A DNA stretch of 64,000 nucleotides from Trichobilharzia regenti (Eukaryota; Platyhelminthes; Trematoda; Strigeidida; Schistosomatidae): positions 124,001-188,000 of the forward strand of contig CALYDD020000393.1 of assembly GCA_944472135.2 (NCBI GenBank), read 5' to 3'. The position numbers and the translations under genes were made by a program. This document shows, one piece after another, positions 1 to 11,276 of the stretch; the stretch's first letter is position 1; every line of letters begins with the position of its first letter. The notes beneath the pieces were generated by a model that made no database searches, was not told where the DNA came from, and saw only the letters and a program-made list of their open reading frames with translations.

Positions 1-489
1 TGTGTAACGCTAACCATATTGGTCTAAGCATGGAAAATACGGTGTTTTCGATGGAGATATAGCTTTGTTCAAACACTGGTGTTGTTGTTTTTTAATCAAA
101 GCAACCAGACTTTTATCAAGCAACAAATATGAACAAAGAGCAAGTTTTAGCTTTATTGATGGCCCGGGTAGTTAACATAAGGTAGAGTATAAAACTGCGT
201 AAATAAAAACATTATTGTGAGGTAGGTAAGTGATATTTAAGTGAGGAGTGGATTCAAACATCTGGAAAATTAGAACCCGTAGGACAAGCTGGCCTGTAAG
301 ATGTCTCACGAATTTCTGTGGGGCCCATGGGGTAGCATCTTGACAAGAAGCTGAACTGGCTTGTAGACGGTAAGAGCAAAAGCACTTTTTTATTTATAAT
401 TTAGATGTGTGCAACCCTTATTATTTTTGTGTTGAGGATCCAAACTAATGTTTAATTCTTGAGCTGTCAGAGCACCTTAAAGGGAATCC
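1..489. other. Unassigned sequence
   Basis: I see no gene, repeat or conserved motif here. The sequence is AT-rich with no long open frame. It may be the 3' flank of the LINE remnant that follows on the minus strand. Confidence 0.3.
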
Positions 490-1590
490 ATCAGTCCGTA
501 GTCATTATTTAAATTTTTAAACATTGTAATCAAGTCTACTCTCTGCCTACGATACAACGGGGGAAGAGATTTAAACTGTTTAGTCTTCCGTAGTATGACA
601 GACTAGTCATGCCAGGATTCATACGTGTTGCCTTCCTCTGAACCCTTTCTAGAATATATCAGTCCTCTCTAAGACAGGGACTGGTTACCTGGATACTGTT
701 TTCCAGTCTAGGCTTCACCAGAAATGTATATAAGGAGGTGAACATATGTCTGGTGATTTTATCAAATGTTCCCATAGTAATATTTAGAACAGCACATTTA
801 AGCTTAAATGTGTGAGCAGAGACAGCTCACTGATATACAAAATAAATGAGAAAGGCCCGACTCCAGTGCTTTGTGGCACTCCACTGTGTACTGTTGTCCA
901 GGAGGAGAGTTCTTCATGGCCCTCTGCCTCCCATCTATGAGAAATTACCTAATCCAGTTTACTAAACTTGCTTTGGTTCCAAGACCTCAGAAATACTTGA
1001 GGAGTCTTTTGTGAGGAACTTCATCAAAGGCTCAGCTGAAGCCAATGAAGACGTCATTGACTGGCCTTCTGTTGTCCCTTGATTTGATTCAGCTTTTTTG
1101 CGGTGAGAAGAACTGAGAGGCATGAGAGGTTCCCTCGGAAGCCGTTTTGTGCTTTGAATATCAGATTTTGTTCTCCAGACATGCCATGATAGCTTCCTCG
1201 ATGATTCTTTCCGGCCTCTTGTTTAGGTTGCTGGTGAGAATAACTGGCGTGTAGTTTGAGTGGGATTGTCTTTATCCTACTTTGTGGATCGAGGTTGAAA
1301 TAGCGTCCTTCCAGTCTGACAGCAACAGCACATTTTGGGGAGATAGCTTGAAGATTGTAACCAGTGGATCGGTTATACGGGGGGATAGCTTCTTGAGACG
1401 GTGTTTATGGTTCCTTACGTTCATGGGTGATCAACAAATTCTGATCATCTACAAAGGACTGCTCTGGATTCCTCCGAAAGACGTATGGACCAATGAGAGT
1501 AGCAAAGTTCATTTGGCATTCAAGTGCCAGATCATATGACACAGAGGGAATACCAGTCCTTATAACTTGGATGCATACCACCCTTAGCGT
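490..1590 (-). pseudogene. Decayed CR1-like LINE reverse transcriptase
   Basis: Read on the minus strand in shifting frames, this stretch gives the order expected of a CR1/Jockey-type reverse transcriptase. A PIxLTS-like start near 1250 is followed by a degenerate GFRRG-like stretch near 1150. An FSxAFDEVPHKRLL-like motif lies near 1000-1040, a SGVPQxTGxGPFxFILYIS-like stretch near 830-900, and then the C-terminal part PRLExSIQVTSP and LERVQRKATRMxPGM at 620-720. Stops and frame changes break it throughout, so no enzyme can be made. The same C-terminal motif set occurs in the minus-strand fragment at 5478-5960. The 5' end and any endonuclease domain were not found. The family name within the CR1 group is uncertain. 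Confidence 0.6.
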
Positions 1591-2185
1591 CAAAATAACT
1601 AATGGGCTGAAATCTGAAATACACTGTCCCTTGGTGGCAGCTGTTTTTGACCCTTATTATGAATATGCAAGGCCTTTACCAGAATTATGTGTAAAATGTT
1701 CACCACACTACACAAATTTCTCGTTGGACCAAAGCAAGCAGGCTTCATTCCGGAAGCCACTTCTTGTATTAGGGAGGACTAACGTACGTGTGCCGAAGTC
1801 TGGTTCTGGAAATGGTTGTCAATGCAGTCGAAGATTGAACGATCAATTCATGGTTGTTTGCTCAAGACCAATTTCCACAATTTTCCCAGAGGCATCAATA
1901 CTACAGTCATCGTCTCATCGGTCGCTGTTCAGAAAGAAGAGTAAAAAACCGTCAGAAGTAATATTGTGATTTATTATTGTAATATTTGTTCACAGACCTT
2001 AGTTATAACATTGTTTATATGTTGGTGTAACAATAAAGAATCCTCGAGTCAACAATTGGTGTTTTGGTTTTTTCGTCCGTTATTACTAAGCGTTTCTGAG
2101 AAACTTCAAGGAACAGCGTGAGTCCCAGCGTAGCAAGAGCTGGGCATTGACGGTTTACGAGGCGTGATTGACAATGGTGTTAAGT
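1591..2185. other. Unassigned sequence
   Basis: A 158-codon open frame (1493-1969, +) overlaps the antisense of the LINE remnant and matches no family I know, so I do not call it a gene. An AATAAA lies near 2032. Nothing else stands out before the LINE fragment that begins near 2186. Confidence 0.3.
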
Positions 2186-3410
2186 TTAGACCTTTTGCTA
2201 TTACCTCTCGTTTTTTGAAACTAATGGAGAAATTGTTACAAAAACTTGTTGTCTCATGAAGCTTCTCAAATAATCCAAATCTGTTTGCCTAAACCAGGGT
2301 AGAAGTACTTTAGACCCTGATGTGTTTCATCACAACATAATATTCTCCTTAGAAAATGGGGCCAAGTATGTCCGTTGTACGTTCCTTGATTACACATCTG
2401 CTTTCAACTCTGTACCTAGAGGTCTTTTGTTAAACAAGCTCAGCCTTACACAAACTGAGCCCTGGCTGCACTCTTACTTCTCCAATAGAATTCAGTACAC
2501 GGTATATAATGGTGTAGCTTCCTCTCCTTTGCTTACTGAAGCTGGTGTTCCTCAGGGTGCTGTTCTCTCGCAGTTTCTTTTTTCTTCTTCTCACATGACT
2601 TACCTATCTGAGACGAAATTAACTTCGTCAAATATGCAGATGATCTGACTGTTTCGCTTCCCATTAAGTCTCAGTCAGACTGCTTCAAATTGAGTAGCTT
2701 CCTGTCGGACATCAGTCAGTGGTCTAAACTAAATGGCCTCATGCGGAATCCCTCAAAATGCCAGACTATTGACTTCTCCTTTAGGCACAAACGAGATTTA
2801 CGAACACAAGTAGGCGCTCATGAAGCCTGTAGCATTGAGGGGACTAAAACTGAAACTAAGTCTAATGCGTAATACCTCGGATTAGTTCTATCTTCCGACC
2901 TTACTTGGTCATCCCATATCCATATGATTTCCAAGAGAGTGTTTCGTCTAACCTACTACATTAAGAAAGTCAGACTAACTGGAGTCACTCAACCTCTGCT
3001 TTCACAATTTGTCAACTCTCGTATTTTACCTAAACTTCTTTACTGCTCACCATTAGTCTTTCCTGGGTTACTGAAAAAGGACTATACCATCCTGAGAAGG
3101 ATGTTGAAGGTAGTTAGTAGGACAAGTGGTGTAAAATTCAGTCAGCTCGTCACTACATTAGTAGATAAGCATCTGAATACATGCGAAAAACGGTCAAAAA
3201 CCATACTCTCTGACTTCCAACACCACCTCTATTCCCAACTCTCTCTTTGCATCTCATCAGGTAAAACCAGAAATATGTATAAAATAATATATGCTCGTAC
3301 AACCAAGTATAGAAACTCAACGATACCATATTTGGCTAGCCCGTGTTCTAAGTGACAGAGACAGTGTTAAGCGCGAAACCTATGACCTGCTTTGTTGTTT
3401 ATAAAATAAT
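2186..3410 (+). pseudogene. CR1-like LINE reverse transcriptase fragment
   Basis: This fragment starts inside the reverse transcriptase at FRPFAITSRFLKLMEKLLQ and continues through TFLDYTSAFNSVP, the finger motif AGVPQGAVLSQFLF and the catalytic region. There YADDLT is split by a frame change near 2630. It ends with the C-terminal part around 2924-3355. The order and wording match the LINE at 61850-63700, so both belong to one family. The copy is 5'-truncated, has stops near 2250 and 2870, and cannot encode a full protein. About 150 bases of AT-rich 3' tail follow. Sequence from the same family also appears inside the large inverted repeat and in intron 5 of the hexosaminidase gene. Confidence 0.75.
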
Positions 3411-5217
3411 TTTGGCCGTCTTATTTCTCCCATATTCTCTCCTATTTGTATTCTATGGTGAACAACCTTCTTAAACATACTTAGCTACCTAAAGTTATTA
3501 TCATTGGCTTACTTTTTTATTCTGTATTCTATTCCTTCTTTTGTTTATCTACTGGTCCCGACTATAAAGGAGGGAGGGTGGCGCTAGCTGATCAAAAGAT
3601 ATGGTGGTGGTCACTAAGGTGAATCACCCCACTCTGCAGGAACAGCAATATGCAATTTGAAGGCTCGAGATATTTCTGATTTTTATGAGGGCTCAGATCT
3701 TCATCTTGAAAAAGATAATACTGAACACCTAGACGGATCATGCTTCTGCCTTTAAATATGTACCATTCGCTCAGCCTATTGTTGAGATGCGACCACGCGG
3801 GATCTGCACAGATTTATGGGGCATCTTATAAATTAACTTGCTATCCATTGTCAGATCTTTACATACCACTCCACAATCTCTTGTCTCACTTATTTTCTAA
3901 TAACGTCTTTACTTGATCCTAATTATATTCCATTAAACCTAACATTTTATAGCTCTTTATGAATTTGATTCGACTTATTCTATTCCTATTCTCTGGAGGG
4001 TACGGTTGTGCACCAAATAGACAAAAGAGCATGAAATAAGGACAACTGGTTTGAAAATAATTGTATTAAAGCCAAAAGTGGTCATGATAGTAGAAAATAT
4101 ATTGGTTTTATTATACATTGCAAATGAACATTGTCGGTCTAAGGATTAATTACTTCCCCATTCTGTTTTCTATATAAATGTGTTTATTAATTATATATTT
4201 CACTCACTTAATCTATTACACTTTAATGTTTCACCTTAGCACTTTAACTTTTCTAAAACAGCTTCCAATCCCTTGTAAACGTTGTACTTACCTCATCATT
4301 GGTTGGTTATCGTATGCCTACAACCACGAGATGAAAACGAAACGAAGTCGATTTTCCCGCTCAACCTGGAGGACAACTGTACAATTCAATAACTATACGG
4401 CCTGGTTCAGACAATGAGTGTAATTATATATATGTATCAAATATTTAACTGTTGAAACATTATTAACTTGTAGACAATTTAAGATTTGACATCATAACAT
4501 ACTTGATCGTGACTGTAAAAATGGCATGCATTTTCATGTAAATTTATGTTTATATGAAAATAAAATTATTGTTATATTAGCACTATGAGTATTACAAAAT
4601 TATCCTGACAATAGCCTTCATGTGATATTAGTTTTTGTGATTGTTTTTTTGTTCTGCAATATTAAAACTGACAATCTTGTTTGTGAACGCCGTTATCACC
4701 ATCCTAAAACTTTGTATTATGCATGATTATTCACACTACCACAACAAACACTGAATTAGTGCTGACTATAAAAAAGCCTGAAATGTTCATTTTATGATTG
4801 TTTAGTGTAGTTCAATCAAATTAACTGATCATCTTGGCTACAAACATTCTTAAGAACATTTCATAACTTCTTGTGTGACTATAGCTGTTGCTGTTCACCA
4901 CGCATAGATGTATCCTAGCTTCCACCACCAAATCCAATATATCCAATATCGTTTTTACGAGCTAGTATAAACCAATTTGATTTCTTTGTGCTCGCTTCTT
5001 CATTGTGAGGTATAGGTTCTTGATCTTCGGTAAACTTCTGCGTAGCTTGTCCCGCCACTCGACTGTCGTAGCTTTGGTTGACTCCAAAGGGAGTAGTGCT
5101 GGGATTAATTATATGTGGTTTGTAGTATGAGGTATGTTAAGACTGTTACTACTGTGATTGGAGTTGATCCTTTCGCCAGTTAGTCCTTCGGTATTGTCGA
5201 CAAGAGAAAAGAGATAG
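3411..5217. other. AT-rich stretch, mostly unassigned
   Basis: The first 150 bases look like the 3' tail of the preceding LINE. At 3554-3600 the wording (ggtcccgactataaa, then ggagggagggt and gctag) resembles the 5' end of the RTE element at 56960-57010, so a short RTE 5' piece may lie here. The remainder is AT-rich with no open frame I can support. Confidence 0.3.
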
Positions 5218-5392
5218 TAATAATAATAATAATAGTAATAATAATAGATATAATTAGTGAAGCTATTCAGACTAAGAGACAGAAACGAAAATAGGAAACG
5301 TAACAACAGTCAGCTCATTAAGTTTGAAGAATAATATATATATCGGTAATAGTAATAATAATAATAATAATAATAGTAATTATAATATTAAT
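5218..5392. repeat. TAA/ATA microsatellites
   Basis: Two interrupted runs of TAA-type trinucleotides lie at about 5218-5246 and 5345-5392. They fall just beyond the 3' side of the minus-strand LINE at 5478-5960, where such trinucleotide tails are common. Confidence 0.8.
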
Positions 5393-5477
5393 AAGTTGTC
5401 AGGAGAGTAAGACGGGAGAGAATGTAAAGAAGTAAAATGACGAGTTTAATTATCTACCCTGATTGGTAAATGCGATT

Positions 5478-5990
5478 TTAAGGAGATAGGCCATTTGGAT
5501 GCAGTCCTTGTATCGCTGCATGGTTGTCCAGCCTTCGCTTAAAGGCGTCCAAAGACGGTGCCATAGCTACATCTTCCGGTAAGGAATTCCAGGGACGACA
5601 AACCCGCAGTGAAAAGAAGTGGGAGCGCACCCGGGTCCTTGCCCTCTGGTGAGCTATCCTTCTGGGATTTCCACGTGGAAGCCTATACCTACTCAATGGC
5701 AGAACACCTTTGTTTGGGTGATTCTGGTCATTTGTTATTTTGTAGGCAGTAATCAAATCCCCCCTCAGCCGACGGTAACTAAGTGTGAACAGGCCTAATT
5801 TCTTCAGCCTTTCATCATATGGTTTGTTTCGGAGACCAACCACTCCTTTAGTTGCCCGTCGTTGGACTCTTTCCAAGAGGTTGGCATCTCTTCTCAGCAT
5901 TTGGGGTGCAATAATATTATGCACCTCAAGGTGTGGCCTGACGTATGTTTTGTACAACATTGGAAAGAAATACTGAAATATTTTTCATTG
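5478..5990 (-). pseudogene. 3' end of a CR1-like LINE reverse transcriptase
   Basis: An open frame of 160 codons on the minus strand holds the C-terminal part of a CR1/Jockey-type reverse transcriptase. It reads LYKTYVRPHLE, LLERVQRRATKGVVGLRNKPYDERLKKLGLF, LSYRRLRGDLITAYKI, a basic stretch, then FFSLRVCRPWNSLPEDVAMAPSLDAFKRRLD. The catalytic core and endonuclease lie upstream and are missing, so this is a 5'-truncated insertion. It is less decayed than the related fragment at 490-1590. The AT-rich tail with TAA repeats at 5218-5470 is probably its 3' untranslated end. Confidence 0.8.
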
Positions 5991-6309
5991 TTGGTGTTTA
6001 TCTTCCTTTCTACTTGGTATTTTCATTTGCATTTTTTGTTATTTTTGTGTTTCTTTTTGGTTTTGTTGTTGTTTTTATATATATGTGGAGTCCTCAAAAA
6101 TAAACGTTTTCAATTTTCACTACTATGTAAGAAATGAACAAATTGTATATTATTGAATTGAATTTTTGATTTTCCCGTCGATTGATTGATTGGACCGAAG
6201 TGCTCGGTCCACTGCTAGCCACCATCCACCAATTGTAAATTGTACATTACTTTGTTTTAATCATAATCTCTGTACTTTGGGCTTTACATCGTGTTTTGAA
6301 TGGAAATAT

Positions 6310-6451
6310 TGTAAGGCATGGTAAGTTTGGCGGTTTTCTAATGTTCAAACCATGCTTGTCTACTTTCAGGTTGGCTGCGAAGTATGCAGGGATTGGTTAC
6401 CCAAGACGAGGCAACGGATGACCAATAGGAGTGCCCTTCCCTCTTATCTAC
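6310..6451 (+). repeat. Partial 5' LTR of a deleted gypsy element
   Basis: These 142 bases recur almost unchanged at 6854-6995. Both begin with TGTAAGGC, a usual LTR start. After base 6451 the sequence jumps directly into the end of integrase, so the rest of this LTR and most of the element were lost in one deletion. Confidence 0.75.
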
Positions 6452-6818
6452 ACTGATTGCATCTGAACACGTAATCAGACTTCGACGAAACCTGAACAAG
6501 GTACATCAGATGACTAGGGATATACTCCAAACAAACCAGAGGTACCAGAAAGAATACTATGATAGGAAAGCACATGGATCACCAGTCGAGCCAGGAGACA
6601 AGGTGATGCTACTTAAGGAGGCACCACCTAAAGGGAAAGCTCTTAAATTCCATAAACGCTGGGAAGGACCATTCACTGTAGTAGAGGTACTAAGTGACTG
6701 CACCTGTAGGATTCAGGAACCGAATTCCTCTCATAGTCTAGTCACACACTTCAATAGACTAAAACCTTTTCGACAACAGGCCTTAGAGCAGACAAGTCCC
6801 GCAGGAACAGTCACCTAG
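6452..6818 (+). pseudogene. Integrase C-terminal remnant of the deleted gypsy element
   Basis: The open frame runs from the deletion junction to a TAG after 6815. It opens with the helical linker HVIRLRRNLNKVHQMTRD and QRYQKEYYDRKAHG. The chromodomain-like GPY/F module follows as GDKVMLL, KFHKRWEGPFTVVEVLSD and VTHFNRLKPF. This is the tail of a gypsy-type integrase that binds DNA and positions the enzyme; the zinc finger and the D,D(35)E core are gone. A purine-rich tract (gggagaggggg, 6840-6850) follows, the expected primer for plus-strand DNA, and then the LTR at 6854. The piece cannot act alone. Confidence 0.8.
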
Positions 6819-6853
6819 CACTGCGGACAGTGCTCCTATGGGAGAGGGGGTTG

Positions 6854-7600
6854 TGTAAGGCATGGTAAGTTTGGCGGTTTTCTAATGTTCAAACCATGCT
6901 TGTCTACTTTCAGGTTGGCTGCGAAGTATGCAGGGATTGGTTACCCAAGACGAGGCAACGGATGACCAATAGGAGTGCCCTTCCCTCTTATCTACTTGTA
7001 TTGCGATTGGTTGTAAATATAATACTTGACCTTGAGTCCTCGTTCTTACTAGCACGCAACACTTGTGTGATCACACTGCTAACGTGCGCTTTGCTCTCTG
7101 TTTCAGATCATTGCTTGACGAGTGGGATTACAATATAGTTCTGCTTTCGACTCTCTGTCTTCTCCACCATCTCAACTGCCATCGATCAATTCCAACCACC
7201 TGCTTTCTATCTCAAATTTTGCAGGAGCACCGTAGTTTCTTCCTACGTACTTTGGTCTACCCCTGGTAACATCAACATTGGAGAATTACTAATGGAGCGG
7301 TCTCTTCGCAATACCTCTGGAGTCTATTACGTTAATTGTGGATTTTGGACCTTGTAAATACACAGGTAACAAAACTTTATTATATTCTTCCAGTAACTTA
7401 ACTGATTTGGAATTTTATTTCCTATTTAAATTTGGGATACTAAGCTAACAGACTCTAAGGTACCTTAGAGTGGTGGACTCCACCACAAAATTAGTGGTCC
7501 CGTTTAGGACACGGATTATTTTCACGTACCTATATACTTATTTTTACCATTTTGTATATTCATTGTGATTTTGTGTGTGGTCTTATATTTGTGTCCTATT
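6854..7600 (+). repeat. 3' LTR of the deleted gypsy element (right end uncertain)
   Basis: The left end is set by the purine tract and by the repeat of 6310-6451. A TATA-like box (taaatataatac) lies near 7013. The right end cannot be fixed because the matching 5' LTR is truncated; the sequence stays AT-rich up to the poly(A) run at 7613. Confidence 0.5.
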
Positions 7601-7607
7601 TTGCACT

Positions 7608-7960
<353 letters not shown>

Positions 7961-7965
7961 TGAAA

Positions 7966-8633
7966 AAAAGATAGCCAAATATGGTGTAGTGCTGGCAGAA
8001 CTCCCTCCGTTAGTGTTGACAGAAATCAGCGACTTCATCGAAAACCCCCCGACGGAAAACCAATTTGAAAAACTTAAAGCCCTCCTTATACAACGCACCA
8101 GTTTGTCAGATGAGAAAAAAATCCAACAATTACTCACGGGCTGTGAACTAGGCCCACGTAAACCATCCCAGCTCCTCAGGTACATGCGCCAGTTAATCGG
8201 ACACCATAAAGTAGACGAGGTAGTGCTGAAACAGGTGTGGTTGCATCGTTTACCTTAAAATGTCCAGCAAATTTTAATCATCTCAGGAAAGTCGTGTGAC
8301 TTAGACCCACTAAATGACATGGCAGATAGTATTATGGATGTTCTATCTGATAACACCATAGGTCACAAAGCATCTGATAGTGCAGACTTAGCGGCAAGGA
8401 TTGACAAGTTGGAAACTAATAGGTCTGATCGACGAGTCCGGAGACGGAGTTCACAAGCAAGGTCACCATCACGACGCCGATCTCTCTCACGACAGCGTTC
8501 CCACACGTCTTCTCGGGACAGAAATATATGTTGGTATCACAAGAAGTTTGGACGTCATGCCCTGAAATGTGTAAAACTGTGCATCTTTAAAGAAGCTAAT
8601 CAGGCTCAGGGAAACGTCTCAGCCAGACAGTGA
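7966..8633 (+). pseudogene. gag of a CsRn1/Boudicca-like gypsy element, broken
   Basis: The frame from 7935 gives a capsid-like segment (VLAELPPLVLTEISDFI, then LKALLIQRTSLSDEKKIQQLL and KPSQLLRYMRQLIG). It stops at TAA near 8256. The frame resumes at about 8319 with a basic Arg/Ser-rich stretch and a nucleocapsid finger ICWYHKKFGRHALKCVKLC. Its Cys-His-Cys-Cys spacing (C-x2-H-x9-C-x3-C) is known from the CsRn1/Kabuki/Boudicca group rather than the usual CCHC. The 5' LTR, primer site and start of gag are absent, because a SINE lies where they should be. The protein would package element RNA; this copy cannot. Confidence 0.75.
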
Positions 8634-9301
8634 TGGCGACAGCTGTTACTGGCAAGCAAACAAGTCACCTTTTCTATGTGAAGGACAAAACTTCAGACAC
8701 TATTCCTGGAGCAGAAGTTAGCGTGATCCCCTCTTCACTATCCAGGCGATCTACACGGACATCAGGAAAACTGTCCCTCGGGTCAGCCAACCACAAAAGC
8801 ACACAGACGTATGGGGAACAATCTCTTATAGTTGAACTAGGTTTACATCGACGTTTTACATGGAATTTCATAGTAGCCGACATCGGTCATGCCATACTCG
8901 GGGCTGATTTCTTAAGTAATTTCAATCTGTCAGTTGATGTCAACAATAAAAAACTGATTGATAACAACACCCAACTAAAGATCCATGGAATTATCTCCGA
9001 TTATTTTGTCTATAATATCAGCATCGAAAGACCAGCGGATTACATTTTTTCCGCCCTATTCCATCGTTTCCCTAAAATACTTAAACCGTCGTGTAACATC
9101 GAGGACGTCCCTCATACAGTCACTCACAAGGTTGTTACCACGGGTCAACCGGTTCTTGCTCGTCCTCGTAGATTACCCCCGGACAAAATAGCAGCCGCTA
9201 AGGCAGAATTCAAGCACATGATGCAGCTTGGCATCATTAGACCCTCCAATAGTCCTTGGTCTTCACCCTTACACATGGTGCCCAAAGCTGATCATGATTG
9301 A
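8630..9301 (+). pseudogene. Protease and start of reverse transcriptase of gypsy element 1, broken
   Basis: The open frame overlaps the end of gag by a few bases. It begins with a retropepsin-like domain: GAEVSVIPSSL after the active-site position and ILGADFLSNFNLSVD near residue 90. The DTG triad is not intact: the residues before GAE read TIP, so the catalytic Asp is missing. From residue 180 the reverse transcriptase starts (PVLARPRRLPPDKIAAAKAEF, then IIRPSNSPWSSPLHMVPK). The frame ends in TGA at 9299, where this enzyme family normally has Trp in the WRPCGDYR motif, so one base change explains the stop. Confidence 0.75.
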
Positions 9302-9849
9302 ATGCCATGTGGGGATTATCGACATTTAAACAATGTCACAGTTCCGGACCGTTACCCGATTCTCCACCTTCATGATTTCTCCCTGACATTACATGGAAAA
9401 ACCATTTTTTCTAAAGTAGACTTGATCAGGGCCTATCACCAAATACCAGTTGCCACAGAAGATATCGAGAAAACGGCCATCATCACACCTTTCGGTTTGT
9501 TCAAATCTCTACGCGTGCCATTTGGTCTAAAGAACGCCTCACAATCCTTCCAACTCTTCATGGATCAGGTCACACAAGGTTTGGACTTTGTATTTGTATA
9601 CATCGATGACGTTTTAATTGCTAGCTCGTCGCCTGAAGAACATAGTGATCAGCTCACCATCTAATTTTAGCGATTTGAGCAATATGGAGTCGTCATTAAC
9701 CCCAAAAGTGCATATTCGGTGTCTCCTCTATACAGTTTCTGGGACACCGCATAACCGCCAATGGTATTAGAACTAAGGAGAGAAAGGTAGAAACTATTCA
9801 GAACTTTCCCGAACCAGATTCCGTAAGGAAACTTGGACGTTTTCTCGGG
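9302..9849 (+). pseudogene. Reverse transcriptase core of gypsy element 1, broken
   Basis: The frame continues straight after the TGA at 9299-9301. PCGDYRHLN, then [15 protein letters not shown] (first catalytic Asp), [18 protein letters not shown] and QLFMDQV lead to [12 protein letters not shown] with the paired catalytic Asp near 9600. It then stops at 9662-9664. The thumb region up to 9849 (FEQYGVVINP, then ITANGIRTKE-like sequence) is present but split by frame changes near 9710 and 9740. The order matches Ty3/gypsy pol. The catalytic residues are still visible, but no intact enzyme can be read. Confidence 0.8.
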
Positions 9850-10547
9850 ATGTTCAGTTCCTATCGACGTTTTATTCCATCGTGTGCCTCCATAGCTCAG
9901 CCACTGACCGACCTACTTAGATGCGATCCGAAGAAATTTCAGTGGTCTGAAGAAGCAAAAGCAGCATTTAATAATGCAAAAGATGCTTTATCCAACGTTG
10001 TAATGTTGTCTCACATCAACCCAGAAGCCTCACTCATCCTATGTACAGACGAATCGCAGGTAGCTGTGGGAGCAGTTTTACAACAGAAGTTCAACAATGA
10101 CATCCCTCCACTTGCTTTCTTCTCCAAGAAGTTGGAACCTGCGCAAACTCGTTACAGCACTTTTAGCAGAGAACTGTTAGCTATCTATCTAGCAGTGAAA
10201 CATTTCAGCTTCTTAGTACAAGGTCGACATTTTATTATCTTAACCGACCATAAGCCTCTTTGTTATGCTTTTACCACTTCGTTGGACAGACACTCCGAGA
10301 GAAGCCAGACAACTGGATTACATATCACAATTCTCAGACATCCAGTTTATCAAAGGAGATTCCAATGTCGTAGCCGATTCTTTGTCTCGATGTGATGTTA
10401 ATCAGCTTATATCTTCGATAGACATTAGCTTAGACAATATAGCCAAGTTGCAGGAAAATGACGCCGAACTTCATACTTGTAGACGAAAGTCCTCCCTACA
10501 GTTGCAGGATATACCTATTCCTCTGTCTGATACAACTATCGTCTTCG
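9850..10547 (+). pseudogene. RNase H and start of integrase of gypsy element 1, cut at 10547
   Basis: After the connection domain (SSYRRFIPSCASIAQPLTDLL) comes RNase H with its acidic residues in order: LCTDESQVAVGAVL, FSRELLAIYLAVKHF and IILTDHKPL. A frame change near 10290 moves the reading to the frame that gives REARQLDYISQFS and KGDSNVVADSLSRCD. It continues into the integrase N-terminal linker (IAKLQENDAEL and LQDIPIPLSDTTIVF). Near 10547 the element stops abruptly and unrelated sequence begins. The last part (10311-10547) is repeated in reverse at 12906-13145 as the outer end of the palindrome. Confidence 0.8.
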
Positions 10548-10607
10548 CTATTATCATTATTATTATCATTAGTAATATCGACATTTTTGTTTTCGTTCTT
10601 ACTTCAG

Positions 10608-10948
10608 TTGGGAAAGATCACTGCTCTTGAAGAACAGTTGTCTGCTCATCTGTCAAAGTGTACACCTTGTTCACCGTGTACACAACGATCTATAGGCTGC
10701 CAGATATCGCCAAAATCGAAACCGTCAGTTACTCTGAGATCAAGTCGAAATCATTCAGTCACTTTATCGCCTGACATGAATGATGTCTCTTCTTCTTCTT
10801 CTTCAAGAAGTAGTGTCAGCAAATCCTTTAATGGCACAATACAATGGCTTCAAACAGCATCCAATTCAGTGGACAAGGATACACCAAAAAATTCTAACAA
10901 ACTGGAGATTAATAAATGTCAGGCTGTCAACTCGCTTTCCTCTCAAAG
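10608..10948 (+). CDS. Probable captured host coding exon, copy 1
   Basis: A pyrimidine-rich tract ending in acttcag precedes base 10608, and CAAAG followed by gtaata closes the segment at 10948, as expected for an internal exon. The frame in between stays open for 113 codons. It starts LGKITALEEQLSAHL, a short amphipathic helix that could be coiled coil, and continues with a CTPCSPCTQ cluster. A Ser/Lys-rich disordered part follows with a run of Ser (SSSSSSRSSVS). I do not recognise the protein. It shows no similarity to gag or pol and sits between a gypsy fragment and a LINE fragment, so it appears to be a host sequence carried into the transposon cluster. The parent gene is not in the window. 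Confidence 0.4.
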
Positions 10949-11276
10949 GTAATAATCATCTCTTCATAGTTTTGTTTTAACTTTGTTCTTTTTTTAAAAA
11001 CAGGTTTTATTTTCTGCTAGATATCCCAACAGTGTGTCTGTGTTAAGGTTGGGATAGGTGGTAGCCTTACTGTCAACCTTCTCTCTTTATTCTGGCCTTA
11101 CCATTGGCTAGTTAATTAACCATAGACGAGGTTTAGGAGTGTGTTTGAGGTGGGAGTCGAATCCGTACCGTCTGTTTGTGTGGTTGGCGAACATTTCATT
11201 GAACTATCGGGTGCCTGGTTTGACTAGATTAGTCCTCTGACTACTCACTGTGTAGTGTCTATTATTTGTTATGTAC

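Noticed and set aside
1493..1969. Open frame of 158 codons
   Set aside because: It partly runs antisense to a LINE remnant and shows no domain or coding-like composition.
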